DNA of 64,000 nt from Inquilinus limosus_F (GCF_051487185.1 NZ_JAHVDK010000010.1:124001-188000); one strand, 5' to 3'. Positions 1 to 8,003 are shown, counted from the first letter of the stretch. The notes: generated by a model from the sequence alone, not told the origin. Numbers and translations are program-made.

Positions 1-172
1 GCAGGATATCGTAGGCGCTGGCGGGCTCGGCGCTGGCCCGCACCAGGTCGAGCACCCGCTGCTGCCAATGCGACAGGCCGGCGCGCGGGGGCCGGCCCCG
101 GCGGGCGGTTTTCGGTACCGCGGCGGCCTTGCCCTTCGGCGCCGCCGGCGAGCCTTCCAGCTTCTGTCTCAT
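1..172 (-). CDS. Fur/Zur-family metalloregulator, N-terminal part (cut by window edge)
   Basis: Only the first 57 codons are present, reading leftward off the window from an ATG at 172. After a basic, alanine-rich tail of about 30 residues comes WQQRVLDLV...SAYDIL. This resembles the first helices of Fur-family winged-helix repressors (the R-x-x-VLxLL ... AYDLL pattern), where helix 1 leads into the DNA-binding domain. The long N-terminal tail before this motif is commoner in Zur-like zinc uptake regulators of alphaproteobacteria than in classical Fur. The metal-binding and dimerisation part is outside the window, so the metal cannot be called. It is divergent from the hsp20 gene, with about 184 bp between the starts. 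Confidence 0.6.
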   Translation of the reverse strand, partial: MRQKLEGSPAAPKGKAAAVPKTARRGRPPRAGLSHWQQRVLDLVRASAEPASAYDIL

Positions 173-221
173 GCTGCGAGTGATAGCATGCGGCATCGCC
201 CGAGCGCCACGTTTCGCCGAT

Positions 222-250
222 CTTGAAACCGACCGGTCACCCCCCAATTT
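222..250 (+). promoter_or_regulatory. Sigma-32 (RpoH)-like heat-shock promoter for hsp20
   Basis: CTTGAAA at 222-228 and CCCCAATTT at 242-250 are separated by 13 bp. This closely matches the classical heat-shock promoter pattern (CTTGAAA, 13-14 bp, CCCCATNT). It lies about 107 bp upstream of the hsp20 ATG at 357. Heat-shock control of small Hsps is well established; its use here is inferred from the match and from the gene it faces. Confidence 0.7.
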
Positions 251-356
251 CCTTACTAACGGGAGAGGGATGCCGCGTGGTCCTTCTCCGCAGGCGCCGG
301 GGAACCGGGCCGCCCGAGCCGGGGGTTCCGGCAGCTCGCTCTCAGGAGGAGTGACC

Positions 357-821
357 ATGACGCGGGTGTCGCTGTTCAACAGCCCGCTCCTGCTCGGCTT
401 CGAGCAGTTCGAGCGGACGCTCGACCGGATCGGCAGGACGCCGAGCGACGGCTATCCGCCCTACAACATCGAGCAGATTGGTGAGGACCAGCTTCGCATC
501 ACCTTGGCTGTGGCCGGCTTCACCGATGCCGACTTGTCGGTGCAGATCGAAGACAACCAGTTGGTGATCCGTGGCAAGCAGACCGACGACAAGGAGCGAG
601 TTTTCCTGCATCGCGGCATCGCCGCCCGCCAGTTCCAGCGCGCCTTCGTGCTGGCCGAGGGCATCGAGGTGACCGGAGCGTCGCTCGACAACGGGCTCCT
701 GAACATCGACCTGCGCCGGCCAGTGCCGGAGGCCAAGGTCCGGACGATCGCCATCAACCGCGCCGCGGCGAAGCCCAACGGCAAGACCGCGATCGACGTC
801 ACCACCGACGTCGAAGGGTGA
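357..821 (+). CDS. Hsp20/alpha-crystallin small heat-shock protein
   Basis: The protein has 154 aa. It is an ATP-independent holdase chaperone that binds unfolding proteins in the cytoplasm and hands them to DnaK/ClpB (family knowledge). A short N-terminal arm (MTRVSLFNSPLLLGFEQFE) is followed by the alpha-crystallin beta sandwich at roughly residues 35-130. This contains the conserved A-x-x-x-x-G-L-L signature (ASLDNGLLNIDL) near residue 108 and ends in a polar tail. The start at 357 was chosen because AGGAGGAG sits just upstream and the family N-terminus begins there; the open frame extends further upstream without family similarity. A sigma-32-like promoter precedes it and a DUF1150 gene follows after 22 bp. 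clpB in this same window carries the same promoter type. Confidence 0.93.
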   Translation: MTRVSLFNSPLLLGFEQFERTLDRIGRTPSDGYPPYNIEQIGEDQLRITLAVAGFTDADLSVQIEDNQLVIRGKQTDDKERVFLHRGIAARQFQRAFVLAEGIEVTGASLDNGLLNIDLRRPVPEAKVRTIAINRAAAKPNGKTAIDVTTDVEG

Positions 822-843
822 ACCGAAACCGGTGACAACCATC

Positions 844-1065
844 ATGAACACCAACGCCATTCCCACCTTCACCGAGATGTCGCCGACCGACTTCGCGGCG
901 CTGGGCCTGAACCAGATCGCCTTCGTCAAGCCGGTGGTGGTCGATGATCAGCCCGCCTTTGCCGTGCACGGCGCCGACGGCACCCCGCTGGCCGTGGTCA
1001 AGGACCGCGACCTGGCCTTTGCCGTGATCCGGCAGAACGATATGGAGCCGGTCAGCGCGCACTGA
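844..1065 (+). CDS. DUF1150 family small protein
   Basis: The protein has 73 aa and no known activity. The sequence MNTNAIPTFTEMSPTDFAALG..., then VDDQPAFAVHGADGTPLAVV and a C-terminal ...AFAVIRQNDMEPVSAH, matches the DUF1150 family. These short alphaproteobacterial proteins are typically encoded just downstream of a small Hsp gene, as here (22 bp gap, same strand). It probably shares the hsp20 heat-shock promoter and the terminator that follows. The ATG at 844 is preferred over an in-frame GTG at 832, but the choice is not decisive. Confidence 0.8.
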   Translation: MNTNAIPTFTEMSPTDFAALGLNQIAFVKPVVVDDQPAFAVHGADGTPLAVVKDRDLAFAVIRQNDMEPVSAH

Positions 1066-1092
1066 CCCGCAGCCCTCCCGCTGAACCGACAC

Positions 1093-1119
1093 GAAAGCCC
1101 CGCCGCCGGCGGGGCTTTC
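1093..1119. terminator. Strong hairpin terminator between convergent genes
   Basis: A perfect 12-bp inverted repeat, GAAAGCCCCGCC (1093-1104) against GGCGGGGCTTTC (1108-1119) with a 3-nt loop, is followed on the + strand by TCTATTTC. It sits 27 bp after the DUF1150 stop and abuts the stop codon of the convergent permease gene, so it may serve both directions. Confidence 0.8.
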
Positions 1120-1967
1120 TATTTCACGGCGCCCGCGGTCAGGCCGGCGATGAACCAGCGGCCGACGATGCCGAACAGCAGGACCACCGGGATGGTCGCC
1201 AGCGTCGCCCCGGCCAGGAGCAGGCCCCAGTCGATCTGGTACTGGCCGATGATGCCGGCGAAGCCGACCGGCAAGGTGCGGTTGGCGTCGGACAGGATCA
1301 GCACCGAGGCGAAGAGATATTCGGTCCAGCTGGCGATGAAGGCGAAGATGGCGACGCTGGCGATGCCGGGCGCGGCCAGCGGCACCATGATCCGGACCAG
1401 GATGGCGAGGTGCGAGGCGCCGTCGATCAGCGCCGCCTCCTCCAGCTCCGCCGGGATCGCGGCGAAGAAGCTGCGCATCATCCAGATCGCGAAGGGCGAG
1501 GCGAAGGTGACGTTGACCACCACCAGCGCCGCCGGCGTATCGATCAGCGCCGCCTGCGACATCATCCCGTAAAGCGGGATCAGGATCAGGATGCCGGGGA
1601 AGGCATAGGCCACCAGCACGGCGCGGAACAGCAGCTCACGCCCGGGAAAGCGCAGCCGGTAGAAGCCGTAGGCGGCGAGCACGGCAAGCAGCACGGTGAT
1701 CGCGGTCGAGCCGAGCCCGACCACGAGGCTGTTGCCGAGATAGCGCGGATAGTCCGAGGCGCCGAGCAGCTTCTCGAAATGCCGCAGAGTGAAGGATTCC
1801 GGCACCAGCGTCGGCGTGCGGGCGATGATCTCCCGCGGCGCCTTGATCGAGCCGGTGATGATCCACCAGAAGGGCAGCAGCACCAGCACGGCGAGGCCGA
1901 AAAGCCCACCGCCGATCGCCAGGCCCCGGCCGAGGCTTCGCCTCACCCCTCCGAGGCTCCGCCTCAC
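1119..1967 (-). CDS. Carbohydrate ABC transporter permease, MalG/UgpE type
   Basis: The protein has 282 aa and forms an inner-membrane channel subunit of a CUT1-type sugar importer. Six hydrophobic segments are visible, starting at GLFGLAVLVLLPFWWIITG. The EAA loop that docks on the ATPase is present as EEAALIDGASHLAILVRIMVPLAAPG near residues 175-200. Translation is coupled to the upstream permease by a GTGA overlap at 1964-1967. The first GTG (1967) and a second in-frame GTG (1946) lie in the two units of a 21-bp tandem duplication, so the N-terminus MRRSLGGVRRSLG is itself a repeat and the exact start is ambiguous. No ATPase gene lies in this operon, so a shared or distant MsmK-like ATPase is inferred. 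Confidence 0.9.
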   Translation of the reverse strand: MRRSLGGVRRSLGRGLAIGGGLFGLAVLVLLPFWWIITGSIKAPREIIARTPTLVPESFTLRHFEKLLGASDYPRYLGNSLVVGLGSTAITVLLAVLAAYGFYRLRFPGRELLFRAVLVAYAFPGILILIPLYGMMSQAALIDTPAALVVVNVTFASPFAIWMMRSFFAAIPAELEEAALIDGASHLAILVRIMVPLAAPGIASVAIFAFIASWTEYLFASVLILSDANRTLPVGFAGIIGQYQIDWGLLLAGATLATIPVVLLFGIVGRWFIAGLTAGAVK

Positions 1968-1971
1968 CCCT
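1930..1971. repeat. 21-bp tandem duplication carrying the permease start region
   Basis: Two adjacent 21-bp units (1930-1950 and 1951-1971) differ at one base. On the minus strand each contains a GGAGGG-like ribosome-binding stretch followed by GTG and codes for VRRSLG(G/R). The flanking CCTCACCCCTCCC resembles the ends of the structured repeat at 2870-2998. Confidence 0.75.
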
Positions 1972-2857
1972 CCCCCTTCGGCGCCAGGGCCCGGGTCAGG
2001 AGGACGGCCAAGACCATCAGCAGCAGACTGACCAGCACCGACATCGCCGCCGCCTGCCCCAGCCGGTAGGACTTGAATGCCGTCTCGTAGATCAGCACCG
2101 GCAGGGTCTGGGTCGCGCCGGACGGGCCGCCCGCCGTGGTCAGCCAGATGATGTCGAATACATTGAAGGACAGCAGCGTGCCGACGACGCCGAGCACCAG
2201 CATGGTCGGCTGCAACAGCGGCCAGGTGATGCGGCGGAAACGCTGCCAGGGCCCCGCCCCGTCGATCGCCGCGGCCTCATGGAGATCGGCCGGGATGCGC
2301 TGCAGCCCGGCCAACAGCATGACCGCCACGAAGGGGAACCAGCGCCAGGAATTGATCACGATCAGCGAGGCCATGGCGCTGCCCGGCCCGGCGAAAAAGC
2401 CGACCGGTCGATCGGTCAATCCGAGCGACACCAGGAGATAATTCACCACGCCGCCCGAGGTGCCGAGCAGCCAGCGCCAGATGATGACGACGACGATGGT
2501 CGGCACGATCCATGACAGGATCACCCAGACGCGCACCAGCCGCACGCCACGAAAGTGCTGGTTCAGCAGCAGCGCGGTGCCAAGGGCGAGCAGCGTCTGC
2601 AGCACGGCGTTGCCGGCCACCCAGATCAGGCTGCGGCCCAGCGCCGTCCACAGCCGGGCCATGCCGAGAACGTCCGCGTAGTTGCCGAACCCGACGAACC
2701 CGCCGTCCGAGCCGATGACGCGGATGTCGCGCAGGCTGATCGCGACCGCGGCGCCGAGCGGATATAGGATGGTCGCCGCCAGCCAGACCAGCACCGGCGC
2801 GACCATCAGCCCGCCGGCGATCGCATCAGACCGGGCTCGTGTTCGCGAAGACCTCAT
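1964..2857 (-). CDS. Carbohydrate ABC transporter permease, MalF/UgpA type
   Basis: The protein has 297 aa and is the second membrane subunit of the same CUT1-type sugar importer. Six membrane spans begin at GGLMVAPVLVWLAATILYPLG. The EAA motif reads HEAAAIDGAGPWQRFRRITWP near residues 200-220, with the conserved GA and P spacing. The ATG at 2857 is preferred because GAGGGGGCGG lies upstream; an alternative GTG at 2878 falls inside the 129-bp structured repeat. The stop overlaps the next permease start by 4 bp. The gap of 171 bp to the binding-protein gene is almost entirely that repeat, which could dampen permease expression relative to the binding protein (inference). Confidence 0.9.
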   Translation of the reverse strand: MRSSRTRARSDAIAGGLMVAPVLVWLAATILYPLGAAVAISLRDIRVIGSDGGFVGFGNYADVLGMARLWTALGRSLIWVAGNAVLQTLLALGTALLLNQHFRGVRLVRVWVILSWIVPTIVVVIIWRWLLGTSGGVVNYLLVSLGLTDRPVGFFAGPGSAMASLIVINSWRWFPFVAVMLLAGLQRIPADLHEAAAIDGAGPWQRFRRITWPLLQPTMLVLGVVGTLLSFNVFDIIWLTTAGGPSGATQTLPVLIYETAFKSYRLGQAAAMSVLVSLLLMVLAVLLTRALAPKGEG

Positions 2858-2869
2858 GGGCCGGTGCCG

Positions 2870-2998
2870 CCCCCTCACCCGGAACCGCTGACGCGGTTCC
2901 GACCTCTCCCCAGGGAGAGGTGTGGAGCCGGTGCCCTGTTCCCCTCTCCTCGGGGAGAGGGAGGGGCCCGGCCCGTCAGGGCCGGGAGGGTGAGGGGG
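2870..2998. repeat. Structured palindromic repeat, copy 1 (129 bp)
   Basis: The element is bounded by CCCCCTCACCC (2870-2880) and GGGTGAGGGGG (2988-2998). Inside it are successive hairpins: GGAACCGC/GCGGTTCC, ACCTCTCCC/GGGAGAGGT, CCTCTCC/GGGAGAGG and CCCGGCCC/GGGCCGGG. A second copy in reverse orientation lies at 22246-22377 with the same order of stems. It lies between the binding-protein and permease genes. Confidence 0.85.
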
Positions 2999-3028
2999 TG
3001 GAGCGGAACCACCGGTAGTCCGCTCCCC

Positions 3029-4315
3029 TTACCGAACCGCCTCCTGCATGCGGGCTTGGCCTTGCTTCACCGCCTCCGCGGCGGGCACCTCGTCGATCAC
3101 CACCTTCTGCAGCGTCTCGGCCAGGATGTTCTGGGCCGAGATGGCGGCGATGCTGGGGAAGGTGTGCCCGCCGGTGAAGCCGAACAGCGCGCCGTTGCGG
3201 CTGTTCTCGATCATCGCCTCGATCTGCGGCCGGTACTTCACCACCAGCGGGTCGTTCCACAGGCTTTTCGCCTTGGCGCCGTCGGCGGTGACGGGCAGGA
3301 ACAGCCCCGGCTCCATGTTCAGGAAGCGGCCATAGGTCTCCGGCTCCAGCAGCCAGGCGATGAAGGTCTCCGCCGCCTTCCGCTTGGCCTCGTCCTTAGC
3401 CAGGATCATCACCGCGTTGGAATAGGCGATGGTGCCCGATTCCTTGCGGTCGTCGGCATGCGGGATCGGGGCCACGCCGAGATCCTGGGCGTCGCCCTCG
3501 GCCTGGCTGTCATAGGTGCTGATGACGGTGAACTGCAGGATCATGCCGCAGCCGCCGCTCGCGAAGCAGGCCTCGGCTTCGCCCCAGGTCCAGCCCGGCG
3601 CGTCGGCGGAGGAGAACTGGTAGAGCTCCTTGTAGAAATCGTAGGCCTGCACCGTTTGCGGATTGTCGAAGCGCAGTGTGCCGTCGGGATTGTAGATGTC
3701 GGCGGCGCCGGCATTGACCATCAGGTCATAGACGGTCTGGTCGGTGTAGAGATGCTTGTTGGCCGGCAGGCCGATGCCGAAGCGGCCGTCCGCGGTCAGC
3801 TTCTCCGCCGCCGCCTTCCATTCGCTCCAGGTCTTCGGCGGCTTCAGCCCAGCCTCTTCGAACACGCTCTTCCGGTACCACAGCGACATCGCCATGTTGT
3901 ACAGCGGCACCGCCCAGACGCCGCCGTCATAGCTGTAGGGCGCCAGCGCGCTGGGCACGAAATGGTGCTGGGCGTCGAGCTGCTTGACGAAGCCCTCGAC
4001 CGACTGCAGCGCGCCGAGATCCTTCAGGATCGGGGTGAAGTCCGGGATCGCGAACAGCAGGTCCGGCGCGTTGCCGGCAGCGAGCGCGGCCGGCGCCTTG
4101 GCGTAGATCTCGCCCCAGCTCTGCGGCTCCTGTTTCACCGCGATATCGGGATGGCTCTTGTTGAAGGCGTCGATCAGTTCCTGCACCCGCGCCACCCGGT
4201 GCGGCGGCTGCTCCATGTGCCACAGCACGAGTTGCACCGGCGCCGCCTGAGCGGCAGCGCTCCAGACCAGCACAGCCGCGGCCATGCCTGTCACGATCGA
4301 CCATTTCGTCGCCAT
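3029..4315 (-). CDS. Extracellular sugar-binding protein of ABC transporter (family 1)
   Basis: The protein has 428 aa and is a periplasmic solute receptor for the adjacent permeases. A cleavable signal peptide runs to about residue 24 (MAAAVLVWSAAAQAAPV). The mature protein starts VQLVLWHMEQPPHRVARVQELIDAFNKSHPDI, the classic CUT1 binding-protein opening. Further family features are the sugar-pocket region near PLYNMAMSLWYRKSVFEEAGL (residues ~143-163) and the C-terminal AFIAWLLEPETYGRFLN block. Length is typical of the MalE/UgpB/ThuE group. It follows the SIS gene by 80 bp in the operon. The ligand is not readable from sequence; an amino sugar or oligosaccharide is suggested only by the neighbouring operator type. 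Confidence 0.9.
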   Translation of the reverse strand: MATKWSIVTGMAAAVLVWSAAAQAAPVQLVLWHMEQPPHRVARVQELIDAFNKSHPDIAVKQEPQSWGEIYAKAPAALAAGNAPDLLFAIPDFTPILKDLGALQSVEGFVKQLDAQHHFVPSALAPYSYDGGVWAVPLYNMAMSLWYRKSVFEEAGLKPPKTWSEWKAAAEKLTADGRFGIGLPANKHLYTDQTVYDLMVNAGAADIYNPDGTLRFDNPQTVQAYDFYKELYQFSSADAPGWTWGEAEACFASGGCGMILQFTVISTYDSQAEGDAQDLGVAPIPHADDRKESGTIAYSNAVMILAKDEAKRKAAETFIAWLLEPETYGRFLNMEPGLFLPVTADGAKAKSLWNDPLVVKYRPQIEAMIENSRNGALFGFTGGHTFPSIAAISAQNILAETLQKVVIDEVPAAEAVKQGQARMQEAVR

Positions 4316-4395
4316 TACCTCTCTCCCCTGTTTGTCCCGCGGCCCGGATCCGGCGCTCGTTGGCCGAGCGTCCGCCGAGGCCGTCTGTTGTTTCG

Positions 4396-5139
4396 TTACA
4401 GATGCGGGTTCCGCGTCCGGTAACGTTCCACTAGCGCGGCGTTACGCTCCTTCGCCCCTGGCATGTTGGCGCTGACATAGGCCGGCGGCACCTCGCCCGA
4501 CCGGACCAGCCGCGCCACAGTCTCGGTCAGCACCGCGTTCCAGATGGCGGCGCCCAGCACTGTCGAGATTGGCCCGACCGTCAGCCCTTCCGCCGCCGTC
4601 ACCGAGGCGTCGCCGGGCGGCCCCTGGTTGTCGATGGCGATGTCGGCGGTCTCGGCCAGGGTCGGGCGGCCGGCGGCCGCGGCCCGGGAATAGGCGATCG
4701 AGGTCACGGCCACCACCCGGGCCCCCTTCTCCCGACCGTAACGCGCGGCCTCCACCGGCACGGCGTTGACGCCGCTGTTGGAGAAGACGAACAGCGTGTC
4801 GTCCGGCCCGATCGGATAGCGGCCGAGCAGCGGAGCGGCCAGGCCGGACATCCGCTCCAGCGCCCCCGAGACCACCGCCCCTTCGTGCAGCATCACCGAG
4901 GAGGCCAGGATCGGCACCACGCAGGCCAGCCCGCCGGCGCGGAAATGCCCTTCCTCCGCCATCAGATGCGAGTGGCCGGTGCCGAAGATGTAGATCAGCC
5001 CGTCGCGCCGGATGGTCTCGACGCAGGCCGCGGCCGCGGCGCCGATCGCCTCGCCCTGGGTCGCGGTCAGGGCGGCGATGCGGTCGGCGATGCCGGCGAG
5101 ATAGGCGGCGGCGCCCGAAAGCGTAGCGGCTGCGGTCAT
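4396..5139 (-). CDS. SIS-domain sugar isomerase-like protein (UPF0309 type)
   Basis: The protein has 247 aa. It carries a single SIS (phosphosugar-binding) fold, with IYIFGTGHSHLMAEEGHFRAG at ~50-70 forming the phosphate-binding loop region and FVFSNSGVNAVPVEAA at ~117-132 carrying the SIS S-N-S-G signature. SIS proteins isomerise or bind phosphorylated sugars, often amino sugars. The start overlaps the gntR stop by 4 bp (ATGA), giving translational coupling. Its place between the regulator and the binding protein suggests it acts on the phosphorylated import product. The exact reaction is unknown, because this subfamily lacks a well-defined activity. Confidence 0.85.
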   Translation of the reverse strand: MTAAATLSGAAAYLAGIADRIAALTATQGEAIGAAAAACVETIRRDGLIYIFGTGHSHLMAEEGHFRAGGLACVVPILASSVMLHEGAVVSGALERMSGLAAPLLGRYPIGPDDTLFVFSNSGVNAVPVEAARYGREKGARVVAVTSIAYSRAAAAGRPTLAETADIAIDNQGPPGDASVTAAEGLTVGPISTVLGAAIWNAVLTETVARLVRSGEVPPAYVSANMPGAKERNAALVERYRTRNPHL

Positions 5140-5891
5140 GGCTCCGTGGTGTCCGGTGGGGAAAGACGCGCCCGCATCTTGTAGCGGTCGCCGCGATAGG
5201 CGGAGCGGACGAATTCGATGACCTGGCCGGCGGCGTCGACGGTGTGCCGGGTGAAGACCAGGATCGGCGCGCTGCGCGGGATGTCGAGGGCGCCGGCGGT
5301 CATGGCGTCGGGCAGGTCGGCCTCGACCGTCTGCTCCGCCTGCCAGGGCACCAGGCCGTAGTCGCGGCGCAGCACCTCGTATAGCGATGCGCTGCGGAAA
5401 TCGTGACGGTCGAGGATGCCGGGCACCAGCGCCTCCGGCAGCCAGGTGATCTCGAAGGCCATCGGCACGGCATCGGCCAGGCGGACGCGCTCCAGCAGCA
5501 CCAGCGGTGCCCCTTCGGCCACGCCCAGCGCCTCGCGCGGCTCGCCTGTCGCCGGCACCACGGCCTGGCGCAGGATCACGCTGGCGGCGCGGCGGCCGAG
5601 GCGGGCCATGTCCTCGCTGAAGCCGGTCAGCCGCTGCAGCCGCTGGTCGACCTTCGGCCGGGCGACGAAGCAGCCGCGGCCGATCCGGCTTTCGATCAGC
5701 CCGGCATCGGTCAGGCTCTTGAAGGCCTGGCGCACAGTCATCCGGCTGATGCCGAGCTGGTCGGCCAGATCGCGCTCGGAGGGCAGCCGGTCGCCGACGG
5801 CGAAGCCGCCGCGGCGGATGCGGTCGGCCAGATCCTCGGCGATCTGCTGATAGATCGGCTTGTCCGTCGGCGTGGGCTGTAGGTCGGTCAT
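5136..5891 (-). CDS. GntR-family (HutC/UTRA subfamily) transcriptional regulator of the sugar operon
   Basis: The protein has 251 aa. The N-terminal winged helix (PIYQQIAEDLADRIRRGGF ... LPSERDLADQLGISRMTVR, residues ~12-60) is the GntR DNA-binding domain. The rest is a UTRA ligand domain, with ERVRLADAVPMAFEITWLP and the closing FTRHTVDAAGQVIEFVRSAYRGD. UTRA domains typically sense phosphorylated sugars. The ATG at 5891 is used; a longer frame from 5918 would place the operator inside the coding region. A perfect palindrome GTGGTCTAGACCAC lies 12 bp upstream, matching the dre-type site of DasR/NagR relatives. This suggests autoregulation and control of the downstream SIS-binding protein-permease genes. 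Confidence 0.92.
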   Translation of the reverse strand: MTDLQPTPTDKPIYQQIAEDLADRIRRGGFAVGDRLPSERDLADQLGISRMTVRQAFKSLTDAGLIESRIGRGCFVARPKVDQRLQRLTGFSEDMARLGRRAASVILRQAVVPATGEPREALGVAEGAPLVLLERVRLADAVPMAFEITWLPEALVPGILDRHDFRSASLYEVLRRDYGLVPWQAEQTVEADLPDAMTAGALDIPRSAPILVFTRHTVDAAGQVIEFVRSAYRGDRYKMRARLSPPDTTEP

Positions 5892-5902
5892 GGCAGGCCC
5901 TG

Positions 5903-5916
5903 GTGGTCTAGACCAC
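5903..5916. promoter_or_regulatory. dre-like GntR operator
   Basis: This is a perfect 14-bp palindrome, GTGGTCTAGACCAC, 12 bp upstream of the gntR ATG and 33 bp after the FGGY kinase stop. The core TGGTCTAGACCA equals the established DasR/NagR (YvoA) site of GlcNAc-responsive GntR/UTRA regulators. Binding by the adjacent regulator is inferred. Confidence 0.8.
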
Positions 5917-5948
5917 AATTGGCATGATGGAACTCGATCCGCACCTCG

Positions 5949-7466
5949 TCAAGAAAGGTCGGACATACCGGCAGGCATGCGCAGCAAAGCGTCACGATGT
6001 CCGCCGTAGCGCATATAGGCGGCATCGTATTCCTCCCGCAGCGCCGGATCGGGACGATGCGTGCGCCGGATGGTGCGGACCCGGCGCGACGCTTCGCCGA
6101 TCGAGGGATACCACCCGATGCCGGTCCCGGCCAACAGGGCCGCGCCGCAGGCCCCGTATTCGCCGCCGTCCGGGATCTCGACCGTCAGGCCGAGCACATC
6201 GGCGATCATCTGCGCCCAGAAGCGGCTGCGGGCGCCGCCGCCGGACAGCAGCACGCTCTGCGGCCGCTCGGTCATCACCGCGAAGCAGTCGCGAATGGCG
6301 TAGGCCAGCCCTTCATAGACGGCGCGGACCAGCTCGGGCCGGCCATGCCCCGGGGCCAGCCCAGCGAACTGGGCCCGGGCGGCCGCCGAGACCGCCGGGG
6401 CGATGATGCCGACCTCGCTGAGATAGGGCAGATAGACGGCGCCGCCGGCGCCCGGCCGGGCGGCTTCGGCCAGCGCCTCCAGCGCGGCATAGGGGTCGGG
6501 GTCGCGGGCCAGATCGGGGCACAGGCTGCGCAGGCACCAGTCGAGATTGCTGGTGCCTGCGACATTGACCATGCAGCGCAGCCACAGCCCGCCCGGCAGG
6601 CTGAATAGCAGGCCGAGATCGGGCGGATCGAAGGATGGGGCGGCGAGGACGATGCCGTTGAGGCAGGTGGTGCCGAGCACGGTGCAGGCCGAGCCGGCGG
6701 CGAGCCCGCCCGAGCCGATGATGCTGGCGGCGACGTCGCCGGCGCCGGTGACGACCGGCGTGCCGGGGTGCAGCCCGGTCTCCGCCGCCGCCTCCGCGGT
6801 GACCGCACCGGCGATCGATTCCGAGGGCAGCACCGGCGGCAGCAGGTGGCGATGCGGGCCGAGGCCGAACAATTTCAGCATCGCTTCGCTGCGGCCCTGG
6901 GACCGGGCGTCGCCAGGCGCGACCGCCGCCTCGGTCGGATCGGTCGTGCGCGTCCCGGTCAGGCGGAAGCGGAGATAGTCCTTGCAGCCGAAGACGCAAT
7001 CGGCCTCGGCCATGACCTCGGGTTCGTGATCCAGCAGCCAGCGCAGCACCGGCAATGTACAGCCCTGCTGCATGACCGAGCCGGAGGAGGCGAAGATGCG
7101 CGACAGGAAGCCGGGATCCCGGGCCCGCATCGCTTCGATCCAGGGCTGGCTGCGGCCGTCGTCCCACAGGATGCCGGGGCGCAGCGGCCGGCCTGCGGCG
7201 TCGATCACCCAGGCCCCGACCATGGCTCCGGTGACGCCGATCGCGGCAACGGCGGTCCCGTCCACGCCTGCCTGGGCCAGCACCTCACGGATGACAGCGG
7301 CCGTAGCGGCCCAGGCGGTCTCCGGATCGCTCTCCGACCAGGCGGGCTGCGGGTGCGAGATCTGCGTTCGCCGGGCCGCGGCGGCCTGCTGCCGGCCGTC
7401 GCGCCCGAACAGCGCGGCCTTGATGACCGAAGTGCCGGCGTCGAGGCCGAGCAGGAACGGCGGCAT
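5949..7466 (-). CDS. FGGY-family carbohydrate kinase (xylulokinase-like)
   Basis: The protein has 505 aa and would phosphorylate a sugar or sugar alcohol with ATP in the cytoplasm. The N-terminal ATPase lobe opens with LLGLDAGTSVIKAALFGRDG. GATGAMVG and GILWDDGR follow, with substrate-side residues near W and D. The C-terminal lobe has the FGGY signature region GGGARSRFWAQMIADVLG and EYGACGAALLAG. Length is that of xylulokinase relatives. It lies upstream of gntR with 57 bp between, so the operator could act as an internal control point; ptsN is 57 bp further upstream. Substrate cannot be assigned: typical GlcNAc kinases are of other folds, which leaves the dre-like operator and the kinase family in some tension. 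Confidence 0.88.
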   Translation of the reverse strand: MPPFLLGLDAGTSVIKAALFGRDGRQQAAAARRTQISHPQPAWSESDPETAWAATAAVIREVLAQAGVDGTAVAAIGVTGAMVGAWVIDAAGRPLRPGILWDDGRSQPWIEAMRARDPGFLSRIFASSGSVMQQGCTLPVLRWLLDHEPEVMAEADCVFGCKDYLRFRLTGTRTTDPTEAAVAPGDARSQGRSEAMLKLFGLGPHRHLLPPVLPSESIAGAVTAEAAAETGLHPGTPVVTGAGDVAASIIGSGGLAAGSACTVLGTTCLNGIVLAAPSFDPPDLGLLFSLPGGLWLRCMVNVAGTSNLDWCLRSLCPDLARDPDPYAALEALAEAARPGAGGAVYLPYLSEVGIIAPAVSAAARAQFAGLAPGHGRPELVRAVYEGLAYAIRDCFAVMTERPQSVLLSGGGARSRFWAQMIADVLGLTVEIPDGGEYGACGAALLAGTGIGWYPSIGEASRRVRTIRRTHRPDPALREEYDAAYMRYGGHRDALLRMPAGMSDLS

Positions 7467-7523
7467 GGCGAAACCGCAGGCGGGGACCGATCCGCTTCGG
7501 CTAGCGGAGCGGAGGCCACCGGG

Positions 7524-7982
7524 TCAAGCGGCGTTCACCGACTCGCTCTGGGACAGGAGGGCATAGATCGCGTCCGCGCTCTGGCAGCCGCGCAGCTTCT
7601 CGCACAGGCCCTCGTCGCGCAGCATGCGGCTGATCCGGGCCAGCGCCTTCAGATGGTCCGCCCCGGCCCCTTCCGGGGCCAGCAGCAGGAACACCAGATC
7701 GACCGGCTGCTCGTCGACCGCGTCGAAATCGATCGGCCGCTCCAGCCGGGCGAAGGCACCGAACACCCCCTGCAGGTTGGGCAGCTTGCCGTGCGGGATG
7801 GCGATGCCGCGGCCGACGCCGGTCGAGCCCAGCCGCTCGCGCTCCAGCAGCACGTCGAAAATGAAGCGTTCGTGCTGGCCGGTCAGTTCGGCGGCACGGC
7901 GGGCCAGCTCCTGCAGGGCCTGCTTCTTGCTGGCAGCCTTCAGATTGGCGAGAATCGCCTCGGGGCGAAGGAAATCGATCAT
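7524..7982 (-). CDS. ptsN: PTS IIA-like nitrogen-regulatory protein PtsN (EIIA-Ntr)
   Basis: The protein has 152 aa and is the terminal phosphoacceptor of the nitrogen-related phosphotransferase chain (PtsP-PtsO-PtsN). It regulates K+ transport, stress and nitrogen functions through its phosphorylation state. The PTS EIIA type-2 domain covers nearly the full length; the active-site histidine lies in GIAIPHGKL near residue 66, followed by the family blocks DFDAVDEQPVDLVFLLLAP and HLKALARISRMLRD. It sits 21 bp after hpf in the conserved rpoN-hpf-ptsN arrangement. Confidence 0.95.
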   Translation of the reverse strand: MIDFLRPEAILANLKAASKKQALQELARRAAELTGQHERFIFDVLLERERLGSTGVGRGIAIPHGKLPNLQGVFGAFARLERPIDFDAVDEQPVDLVFLLLAPEGAGADHLKALARISRMLRDEGLCEKLRGCQSADAIYALLSQSESVNAA

Positions 7983-8003
7983 GACGGATCGGATGCGCCA
8001 CCC

